DNA of 5,046 nucleotides from an uncultured Bacteroidales bacterium (lineage in GTDB: Bacteria > Bacteroidota > Bacteroidia > Bacteroidales > Paludibacteraceae): the NCBI GenBank assembly GCA_903912795.1, contig CAIWIS010000505.1, forward strand, positions 1-5,046, in the 5' to 3' direction. Position 1 is the first letter of the stretch. Each line of letters starts with the position of its first letter. Positions 1-4,925 of the stretch are shown here, piece by piece. The notes under the pieces were generated by a model, which saw nothing but the letters and a program-made list of their open reading frames with translations, did no database searches and was not told where the DNA came from. The translations under genes were made by a program, and so were the position numbers.

Positions 1-326
1 ACATCCCTGTGTGTAGCAATTGATTGGTGCAGTCGTTTAATCAAATTAGCATTGTAGCTACCACACAGCGAGGAGTTTGAAGCAAAAACCAAAACAGCCA
101 CACGTTTCACATCCCGTATTTGGGTATAAACCGATGACATATCCAACTCACTACTTAAATAATTATGGAGGATATCATTCATGCCATTTTTATACGGCAA
201 AAAACCATTCACCGCCCGTTCAGCTTTACGCAGTTTAGCCGACGAAACCATTTTCATAGCCGATGTAATCTTTTGCGTTGATTTTACCGACTGAATTCTG
301 GTTTTTATTTCTTTTAATGAAGCCAT
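1..326 (-). CDS. atpG: ATP synthase gamma subunit, N-terminal part (gene runs off the left edge)
   Basis: Gamma is the rotating central shaft of F1; its N- and C-terminal helices form a coiled coil inside the alpha3-beta3 head. The ATG at 326-324 opens a frame of 108 full codons to the window edge with no stop. Residues 1-35 hold the hallmark N-terminal helix (MASLKEIKTRIQSVKSTQKI, then TSAMKMVSSAKLRKA), which matches the family pattern ITxAMKMVaaaKLrrA. Near residues 82-95 is ASNSSLCGSYNANL, the counterpart of the sDrGLCGxxN motif at the start of the Rossmann-like domain. The variant SNSSLCG replaces SDRGLCG, a form I associate with Bacteroidetes gamma subunits. The gene follows atpA after 73 bp and is the last operon gene seen. 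No Shine-Dalgarno is visible; the bases before the ATG are AT-rich. The family identity is certain; the 3' end lies outside the window. Confidence 0.96.
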   Translation of the reverse strand, partial: MASLKEIKTRIQSVKSTQKITSAMKMVSSAKLRKAERAVNGFLPYKNGMNDILHNYLSSELDMSSVYTQIRDVKRVAVLVFASNSSLCGSYNANLIKRLHQSIATHRD

Positions 327-333
327 TTATTGA

Positions 334-366
334 TGTGCCAATATGCCAATGTGATTAATATGCTAA
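334..366. repeat. Degenerate 8-bp tandem array in the atpA-atpG spacer
   Basis: Four in-phase units occupy 334-341, 342-349, 350-358 and 359-366 and read TRTGCYAA on the plus strand. The third unit is the most diverged and carries one extra base. The second base alternates G, A, G, A along the array, so the true period may be 16. The array ends 7 bp before the atpG start codon, so it lies in the atpG leader of the mRNA. Its function is unknown. I recall similar short intergenic arrays in Bacteroidetes genomes but cannot verify that here. Confidence 0.6.
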
Positions 367-370
367 TTTA

Positions 371-400
371 CTCCCCCTTTTGGGGGTTGGGGGGGCTTTT
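371..400 (-). repeat. C/G-rich intergenic hairpin element, copy 1 (after atpA)
   Basis: Just after the atpA stop codon the transcribed strand reads AAAAGCCCCCCC, then AACCCCC, then AAAAGGGGGAG. CCCCC at 373-377 and GGGGG at 382-386 form a perfect 5-bp stem with a 4-base loop. The last bases of the element overlap the atpA TAA (400-402). It belongs with the copies at 3363-3394 and 3432-3460. Downstream on the transcript there is no run of U, so it is not a standard intrinsic terminator, and atpG follows in the same direction. It could be a mobile intergenic repeat or an mRNA-stabilising hairpin. Confidence 0.65.
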
Positions 401-1980
401 TACAACCCTTGTACAATTTGAGCTGCTACTTTTTCAATAATTGCAGAAACTTCGTCGTTAATTACACCACTTTTTAGTACGTCGAGTACATCTTCTTTGT
501 GTTTGAGTTCGAGCATTTCCAGAAACTTTACTTCAAATTCATGCACTTTTGTTAAAGGCACTTCTTTCAACAATCCTTTTGTACCGCAATAAAGAACCGC
601 TACTTGTTTTTCAACTGGCATTGGCTCATGAAGTGCTTGTACCAATAAACGGGTATTTTTTTGACCTTTATCAATAGTCATAGCCGTTACAGGATCCATA
701 TCGCCACCAAATTTGGTAAATGCTTCCAATTCGCGGAATTGAGCTTGGTCCATCTTCAATGTTCCTGCTACTTTTTTCATGGGTTTAATTTGTGCATTTC
801 CACCCACGCGCGATACCGAAATACCCACATTTATTGCAGGACGATTACCTTGATTAAATAAGTCGGTATCGAGGAAAATCTGACCATCGGTAATCGAAAT
901 TACATTGGTAGGAATATAGGCTGATACGTCGCCCGCTTGTGTTTCGATAACTGGCAAGGCTGTTAGCGAGCCACCACCTTTCACTTTACCTTTCAAACAT
1001 TCGGGTAAATCATTCATCTTTTCAGCTACTTCTTGTTGTGCATTAATTTTGGCTGCACGTTCCAACAAGCGCGAGTGTAAGTAAAAAATATCACCAGGAT
1101 AAGCCTCACGGCCCGAAGGACGACGCAAAATCAACGAAACTTCGCGATAAGCAACTGCCTGTTTTGATAAATCATCGTAAACCACCAAAGCATGACGGCC
1201 AGTGTCGCGGAAATACTCACCAATAGCAGCGCCTGCAAAAGGAGCATAATACTGCAAGGCAGCAGGGTCGGAAGCATTGGCAGCTACAATTACAGTATAA
1301 GGCATTGCGCCATGTTCTTCCAATTTATTTACTATGGAAGCTACTGTAGAACCTTTTTGACCAATAGCCACATAAATACAATAAACGGGTTTTCCGGCTT
1401 CGTAATTACTTCGTTGGTTGATAATAGCATCGATAGCAATGCTGGTTTTGCCCGTTTGGCGGTCGCCAATAATCAATTCGCGCTGTCCGCGTCCAATAGG
1501 AATCATGGCATCAACCGATTTTAGACCAGTTTGCAAAGGTTCGTTTACAGGTTGGCGAAAAATTACTCCCGGCGCTTTGCGCTCCAGAGGCATTTCGAGC
1601 ATTTCGCCCGCAATAACTCCTTTTCCATCAATTGCTTCGCCCATAGGATTTATTACACGACCCAACAGACTTTCGCTAACCATAATGGAAGCCACACGAT
1701 TGGTGCGTTTTACGGTAAAACCTTCCTTTACATGGCTCGATGGACCAAGCAATACGGCACCAACATTATCTTCCTCGAGGTTCATTACAATGGCTTTCAT
1801 GCCATCTTCAAACTCCAGCAACTCATTGGCTTCGGCTTTGTTTAACCCGTAAATACGAGCTACCCCATCGCTAATCTGAAGTACTGTTCCAACTTCATCA
1901 AATTGAACCGATGTATCAATTCCATCCAGCTGCATCCGAAGCATTTCGGAAACCTCACTTACCTTAATTGTATCAGACAT
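400..1980 (-). CDS. atpA: ATP synthase F1 subunit alpha
   Basis: Alpha is the non-catalytic nucleotide-binding subunit of the F1 hexamer and supplies the arginine finger to the catalytic site on beta. The 526-residue protein has an N-terminal beta-barrel (about 25-95), a P-loop GDRQTGKT at 172-179, a Walker B region VVYDDLSKQA at 267-276, the signature DIFYLHSRLLERAA at 297-310, and SVSRVGGNAQ with the arginine finger at R391 (E. coli alphaR376). The C-terminal helical domain covers roughly 400-526. It is 13 residues longer than the 513-residue E. coli protein. From memory of that sequence, the extra residues fall mainly near 190-200 (NYEAGKPVY) and near 313-336 (QQEVAEKMNDLPECLKGK). The ATG at 1980-1978 gives the expected start MSDTIKVSEVSEMLR. 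It follows atpH after a 41-bp spacer filled by a heptamer array. The gene is intact, with no odd substitutions at catalytic positions. Confidence 0.99.
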   Translation of the reverse strand: MSDTIKVSEVSEMLRMQLDGIDTSVQFDEVGTVLQISDGVARIYGLNKAEANELLEFEDGMKAIVMNLEEDNVGAVLLGPSSHVKEGFTVKRTNRVASIMVSESLLGRVINPMGEAIDGKGVIAGEMLEMPLERKAPGVIFRQPVNEPLQTGLKSVDAMIPIGRGQRELIIGDRQTGKTSIAIDAIINQRSNYEAGKPVYCIYVAIGQKGSTVASIVNKLEEHGAMPYTVIVAANASDPAALQYYAPFAGAAIGEYFRDTGRHALVVYDDLSKQAVAYREVSLILRRPSGREAYPGDIFYLHSRLLERAAKINAQQEVAEKMNDLPECLKGKVKGGGSLTALPVIETQAGDVSAYIPTNVISITDGQIFLDTDLFNQGNRPAINVGISVSRVGGNAQIKPMKKVAGTLKMDQAQFRELEAFTKFGGDMDPVTAMTIDKGQKNTRLLVQALHEPMPVEKQVAVLYCGTKGLLKEVPLTKVHEFEVKFLEMLELKHKEDVLDVLKSGVINDEVSAIIEKVAAQIVQGL

Positions 1981-1985
1981 ATCTT

Positions 1986-2020
1986 GTTAATTATCAATTG
2001 TAAATTATGAATTGTCAATT
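1986..2020. repeat. 7-bp tandem array (five units) in the atpH-atpA spacer
   Basis: Five exact 7-bp units fill 35 of the 41 bp between atpH and atpA: 1986-1992, 1993-1999, 2000-2006, 2007-2013 and 2014-2020. The plus-strand consensus is RTNAATT. Positions 2 and 4-7 are invariant, position 3 is free, and position 1 alternates G, A, G, A, G, so the array can also be read with a 14-bp period. AATT is its own reverse complement, so neighbouring units can pair weakly. It ends 5 bp before the atpA start codon. No Shine-Dalgarno is present in this leader. Role unknown. Confidence 0.75.
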
Positions 2021-2021
2021 A

Positions 2022-2558
2022 TTAAAAATTCAATTCGTTTTTAATAGCTTGCAATTGTCGTTTAATACTGGCATCCCAACGGGTATTATCTACTTCAAGA
2101 ATAAAACCACCAATTAAATCGGGGTTCACTTCTTTTCGTAATTCCAGGGTTCCCTCTTTGCGATTTTCGATTACCGAAATAAGTTTTTTCTCAAGCTTGG
2201 CATCAATTGCGGTAGCTGTAATTAATTTTCCGGAATAGATGTTTAATCTATCGCGATAAAAATCAATGTATTTCAGCATTATTGTTCTGAAATACTTTTC
2301 GCGTTTATTATCAATAACCATTTGTACAAACTTATCGAACGATGCATTTTTTTTGCTACCTGCTGCTAACAACAAAAGCTGCTTTTTAGTAGCCAAATCA
2401 ACCACAGGGCTCTCAAGCACTTGCATTAACTTAGGTTGTTCATCAAAATGCACACACACAAATTTCGCCATTTCATAAAACTCATTTTCGAGTTTTTGTT
2501 GAGTAGCAAAACCTAGCATGGCAGTAGCATAGCGCGACGAAATCATTCCTACATTCAT
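2022..2558 (-). CDS. atpH: ATP synthase delta subunit (OSCP-type)
   Basis: Delta sits on top of the alpha3-beta3 head and ties it to the b-subunit peripheral stalk. The product has 178 residues, the usual family length (about 175-180). The N-terminal alpha-helical domain (about 1-110) starts MNVGMISSRYATAML, matching the family pattern with RYAxAL near the start. The C-terminal domain carries the conserved stretch PDLIGGFILEVDNTRWDASI at 146-165, the clearest family signature, and ends in QLQAIKNELNF. M5 is a possible alternative start, but M1 fits the usual 8-9 residues ahead of the RYA motif. An A/G-rich stretch (AAGAAGA, 2569-2575 on the minus strand) lies 10 bp ahead of the ATG and is at most a weak ribosome-binding site. 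The gene lies between atpF and atpA, the standard order. Its presence also separates this operon from sodium-type N-ATPase operons, which lack delta. Confidence 0.97.
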   Translation of the reverse strand: MNVGMISSRYATAMLGFATQQKLENEFYEMAKFVCVHFDEQPKLMQVLESPVVDLATKKQLLLLAAGSKKNASFDKFVQMVIDNKREKYFRTIMLKYIDFYRDRLNIYSGKLITATAIDAKLEKKLISVIENRKEGTLELRKEVNPDLIGGFILEVDNTRWDASIKRQLQAIKNELNF

Positions 2559-2591
2559 CTTGAAATCTTCTTATTATAGATGGTTTTGCAA

Positions 2592-3092
2592 TCAGGATTT
2601 TGAAACGTTGATTTCATCCAACAAACGTTCAATCATAGCTTGTTGCTCTCCCTTTTCGGCAAGTTTAGTCCGCAATACTTTTTCGGAAATACTAACCGAT
2701 ATTTCGGCAACTTGTTTACGAATACTGCGCAAAGCTTCTTCCTTTTCGAACTCAATTAATCTACGCGATTCAGCAATAACCTTATCGGCTTCCACTTGTG
2801 CTTGTACACGTGCGTCTTTCACCAATTTGTCTTTCAATTCGGCTGCCTCAGCAATAATTGCTTTGTGTTCGTTACGGGCAGTAGCAATTATTTGCTCGCC
2901 TTCCGCTTTTACTTGTTGCAATTCAATTCGTGCTTTTTCGGCCATCAATAATGATTCTTCGATATAAGCCTTACGCTCTTCCACCATTTTAATAATAACT
3001 GGAAAACCGAACTTAGTAAGCACAAAAACAACTATTCCGAACGACAAAAGCATCCAGAAAAGTAATCCTGAATCGGGTGTAAGTAGTGACAT
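2592..3092 (-). CDS. atpF: ATP synthase Fo subunit b
   Basis: Subunit b forms the peripheral stalk that stops the F1 head from turning with the rotor. The 166-residue product has one membrane helix at about 9-30 (GLLFWMLLSFGIVVFVLTKF). A long charged helix rich in Ala, Glu, Lys and Arg follows (about 36-140), typical of the right-handed coiled coil of b dimers. It includes the conserved VEERKAYIEESL, the b-family pattern just after the membrane. The C-terminal part (about 140-166) should contact delta. Only one b gene is present and no b' paralogue, so the stalk is probably a homodimer. The ATG at 3092-3090 lies 7 bp after the atpE stop, so translation of the two genes is probably linked. Length is close to the 156 residues of E. 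coli b. Confidence 0.97.
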   Translation of the reverse strand: MSLLTPDSGLLFWMLLSFGIVVFVLTKFGFPVIIKMVEERKAYIEESLLMAEKARIELQQVKAEGEQIIATARNEHKAIIAEAAELKDKLVKDARVQAQVEADKVIAESRRLIEFEKEEALRSIRKQVAEISVSISEKVLRTKLAEKGEQQAMIERLLDEINVSKS

Positions 3093-3099
3093 AGAATTA

Positions 3100-3348
3100 T
3101 TATAAAATAAATCCGCAAACTACAATAGCAAAAAGTGCTACGGCATCCACAAGAGCAGCGGCAATAATCATATTCATACGAATATCCGCACTAGCTTCGG
3201 GCTGACGAGCAATACCTTCCATGGCCGAACCACCAATATTACCAATACCAATACCAGCACCAATAGCTGCCAAACCAGCACCAATACCTGCACCTAATTT
3301 TGCTAAACCCGCTCCAGCGGCTGCTTGTAATAAAATTGTAAGTAACAT
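3100..3348 (-). CDS. atpE: ATP synthase Fo subunit c (proteolipid, c-ring)
   Basis: Subunit c forms the membrane rotor ring that carries ions past subunit a. The 82-residue hairpin has helix 1 (about 15-45), a polar loop ARQPEAS at 47-53 that contacts gamma and epsilon, and helix 2 (about 57-80). The ion-binding carboxylate is D68 in AAALVDAVALF, the counterpart of E. coli D61 (GLVDAIP). The Gln of helix 1 and the Glu-Ser pair of helix 2 that bind sodium in Ilyobacter c are I35, D68 and A69 here, so proton coupling is inferred. Helix 1 has two glycine stripes: G19, G21, G23, G25 and G30, G32, G34, G36. The hydrophobic N-terminus (MLLTILLQAAAGAG) extends somewhat beyond E. coli c. A 114-bp spacer separates it from atpB, the longest gap in the operon. 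The start at 3348 is the only plausible ATG. Confidence 0.98.
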   Translation of the reverse strand: MLLTILLQAAAGAGLAKLGAGIGAGLAAIGAGIGIGNIGGSAMEGIARQPEASADIRMNMIIAAALVDAVALFAIVVCGFIL

Positions 3349-3362
3349 AATTTATTTGTTTT

Positions 3363-3394
3363 AAAAGCCCCCAAACCCCTAAAAGGGCTTAAAG
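3363..3394 (+). repeat. C/G-rich intergenic hairpin element, copy 2 (before atpE)
   Basis: On the plus strand this copy starts AAAAGCCCCC, continues AAACCCCT and ends AAAAGGGCTTAAAG, so it is inverted relative to copies 1 and 3. AAGCCC at 3365-3370 and GGGCTT at 3385-3390 are exact reverse complements, giving a 6-bp stem; a shorter inner stem CCCT/AGGG is also possible. Its near edge is 14 bp ahead of the atpE start codon, so the fold could affect atpE translation. Together with copy 3 it makes an imperfect inverted repeat across the atpB-atpE spacer. Confidence 0.65.
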
Positions 3395-3409
3395 ACATAG
3401 TTTATATTG

Positions 3410-3429
3410 TTTTTCTTTCTTCTTTTTTT
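3410..3429 (-). other. Purine-only tract in the atpE leader
   Basis: Twenty consecutive pyrimidines on the plus strand give an unbroken A/G tract, mostly A, on the transcribed strand, between the two inverted C/G-rich elements. If the two elements pair in the mRNA, this tract lies in the loop. An accessible A-rich leader would favour translation in a lineage that makes little use of Shine-Dalgarno pairing, and subunit c is needed in many copies per enzyme. That role is inference. No convincing Bacteroidetes promoter (TAnnTTTG with an upstream TTTG) was seen in the spacer. Confidence 0.35.
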
Positions 3430-3431
3430 AT

Positions 3432-3460
3432 TAAAGTCCCCTATGGGGGATTTAGGGCGC
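3432..3460 (-). repeat. C/G-rich intergenic hairpin element, copy 3 (after atpB)
   Basis: On the transcribed strand this copy reads GCGCCCTAAATCCCCC, then ATAGGGGACTTTAA, in the same orientation as copy 1. TCCCC at 3437-3441 and GGGGA at 3446-3450 form a 5-bp stem with a 4-base loop. The element begins 2 bp after the atpB stop codon, much as copy 1 abuts the atpA stop. An A-rich rather than U-rich stretch follows on the transcript, which argues against an intrinsic terminator. Confidence 0.65.
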
Positions 3461-3462
3461 TA

Positions 3463-4527
3463 TTAATGCTTATGATGTGGCTCCACCCTTGCCAAACCAA
3501 TAAATACTGCTGATAGCATGGTAAATATATAAGCCTGAATATAGGCAACTAAAAGTTCAACAAAGGCAATAAAGACACTAAAAACGACCGACACAACAGT
3601 CATACTTGTATTCATTACCGGTCCTAAACTCACGGTTACAAATACCAATGCCGTAAGTCCAAGCACAATGGAGTGTCCGGCCAACATATTGGCAAAAAGA
3701 CGAATCATCAAGGCAAATGGTTTTGTGAAAATTCCTACCAGTTCAATAACAGGCATTAATGGAACTGGAGCCTTTAACCAAAGTGGCACATCGGGCCACA
3801 ATATTTCACGCCAATATTCTTTAGTCCCTGAGAAATTCACAATTAGAAAAGTGCAAATTGCCAATACAAATGTGATAGCAATATTTCCGGTAACATTAGC
3901 TCCGCCCGGAAAAATAGGAATTAATCCTAAAATATTATTTATAAAAATAAAGAAGAAAACTGTGAGTAAATAAGGCGCATACCGCTTGTAATCTTTTCCT
4001 ATACAGGGTTTTATAATGTCGTTGTTTACATTCATAATAAACATTTCCATAAAAGCGATAAAACCTTTTTGGGGTTTATAACTCCCTTTTTTGTACGAGC
4101 GTGCTACGGATAATATTATAATAATCAGTATTGTACTACTAAAAAGCAATGAAAACACATTTTTTGTTATCGAAATATCAAAAGGCTTTGTTTGTTTTCC
4201 AGCAGCATCAATCTCTACAATTTTGCCTTTGCTAGCACCTTCGTGTGCAATAGTGAAACCATTGTGTACGGGTGCATGATGAAAAGCCGAAGACATAAAC
4301 ACATGCCAACCCGAAGTTTGACTGTAAACTATTATGGGTAATGGAATGGAAATATGTTTTTCTCCAATTTTGGTTATGTGCCACTCGTAGGAATCACTGA
4401 TGTGTTCAAGAATAAACTCGCGTACGTTAAGTGGCTCACCAGCTGCCTGTGCCTCCGATGCATACGTAGTTTGAAGCGTAACAACACCAACCAATATCAA
4501 AAATAATATTTTGTAAAAACGACTCAT
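3463..4527 (-). CDS. atpB: ATP synthase Fo subunit a, with secreted N-terminal extension
   Basis: Subunit a holds the two half-channels through which protons reach and leave the c-ring. The chosen start is the ATG at 4527-4525 (354 residues); an in-frame TTG one codon upstream (4530) is possible but less likely. Residues 1-28 look like a signal peptide (MSRFYKILFLILVGVVTLQ, with AxA sites near 26-28). Residues 29-120 are a soluble, histidine-containing region absent from the 271-residue E. coli protein. Hydrophobic segments follow at about 125-142, 183-203, 214-234, 257-297 and 309-346. The essential arginine is R276 in MIRLFANMLAGH (E. coli R210), with N280, H285, E324 and Q331 at the places of E. 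coli N214, E219, H245 and Q252. His and Glu are thus swapped relative to E. coli, as in most other a subunits. The tail is His-rich (PHHKH). The start codon overlaps the upstream stop by one base. Confidence 0.97.
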   Translation of the reverse strand: MSRFYKILFLILVGVVTLQTTYASEAQAAGEPLNVREFILEHISDSYEWHITKIGEKHISIPLPIIVYSQTSGWHVFMSSAFHHAPVHNGFTIAHEGASKGKIVEIDAAGKQTKPFDISITKNVFSLLFSSTILIIIILSVARSYKKGSYKPQKGFIAFMEMFIMNVNNDIIKPCIGKDYKRYAPYLLTVFFFIFINNILGLIPIFPGGANVTGNIAITFVLAICTFLIVNFSGTKEYWREILWPDVPLWLKAPVPLMPVIELVGIFTKPFALMIRLFANMLAGHSIVLGLTALVFVTVSLGPVMNTSMTVVSVVFSVFIAFVELLVAYIQAYIFTMLSAVFIGLARVEPHHKH

Positions 4528-4922
4528 CAATTCATTTTTTTAATTTGCTTCTCTACACTATAGTATACCCAAGTTTCAAATACAATAAATACAAGATAAT
4601 ATATAGCGTATACTCCAATAAAAACCTTGGTTTTAACTCCTAATGCTAAAATAAAAAACAATGCCAGTGCTCCAAAAACAATAAATTTAAGTAAGTGCAT
4701 AACTAAATATGTTCTAGCTAGCTTTAAAGGTTTTGTTTTATCTACGCGGTAAAGCACTTCAATAAGCAATAGGCCTGCTATATAATACAAAACTGGTAGA
4801 ATAACATAGCCAGAGAACAACTCTTCAGGAAAAAATTCACTTAAAGTAAACCAACAAAACCAACCTATAAAAAGTATAAGTAAGGTAAGTGTAAAAATTT
4901 GGCTCTTTCTAAGTTCCTTCAT
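4527..4922 (-). CDS. Small four-helix membrane protein between atpC and atpB (AtpI-like by position and topology)
   Basis: The 131-residue product is almost wholly hydrophobic, with four predicted membrane helices at about 8-27, 37-58, 71-94 and 98-121, short charged loops (YRVDKTKPLKLAR at 58-70) and a basic tail (EKQIKKMN). Length and four-helix layout match AtpI, a small protein coded at the head of many atp operons and linked to c-ring assembly. I see no decisive sequence motif, so no symbol is given. Buried polar residues stand out: E55 in helix 2, H76 and K79 in helix 3, E116 in helix 4. The ATG at 4922-4920 lies 3 bp after the atpC stop, and its TGA shares one base with the atpB ATG, so translation is very likely coupled to both neighbours. 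It could instead be a lineage-specific assembly factor or ion-supply protein unrelated to AtpI. Confidence 0.88.
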   Translation of the reverse strand: MKELRKSQIFTLTLLILFIGWFCWFTLSEFFPEELFSGYVILPVLYYIAGLLLIEVLYRVDKTKPLKLARTYLVMHLLKFIVFGALALFFILALGVKTKVFIGVYAIYYLVFIVFETWVYYSVEKQIKKMN

Positions 4923-4925
4923 ACC

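Noticed and set aside
371..400. Intrinsic terminator after atpA
   Set aside because: The 5-bp G/C stem is strong, but no U-run follows on the transcribed strand and atpG continues in the same direction.
1192..1852. Overlapping plus-strand open frames opposite atpA
   Set aside because: They lie opposite the most conserved part of alpha, overlap one another in different frames and show no recognisable domain.
2560..2967. Plus-strand open frame of 135 codons opposite atpF
   Set aside because: It overlaps a clear atpF on the other strand, its product is low-complexity Ser/Ala/Cys-rich, and it has no family features; it is a shadow.
3410..3450. Terminator between atpB and atpE made of the TCCCC/GGGGA stem and the homopolymer-like tract
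   Set aside because: On the transcribed strand the tract after the stem is A/G-rich, not U-rich. Read on the plus strand the stem comes after the T-rich tract, so neither direction fits.
3349..3462. Internal promoter for atpE
   Set aside because: No convincing TAnnTTTG with a suitably spaced TTTG was found; the AT-rich spacer gives only chance-level matches.
2592..4922. Sodium-type N-ATPase operon (D-C-Q-R-B-E-F-A-G order)
   Set aside because: One membrane gene replaces Q and R, delta is present, and subunit c lacks the Gln and Glu-Ser sodium ligands.
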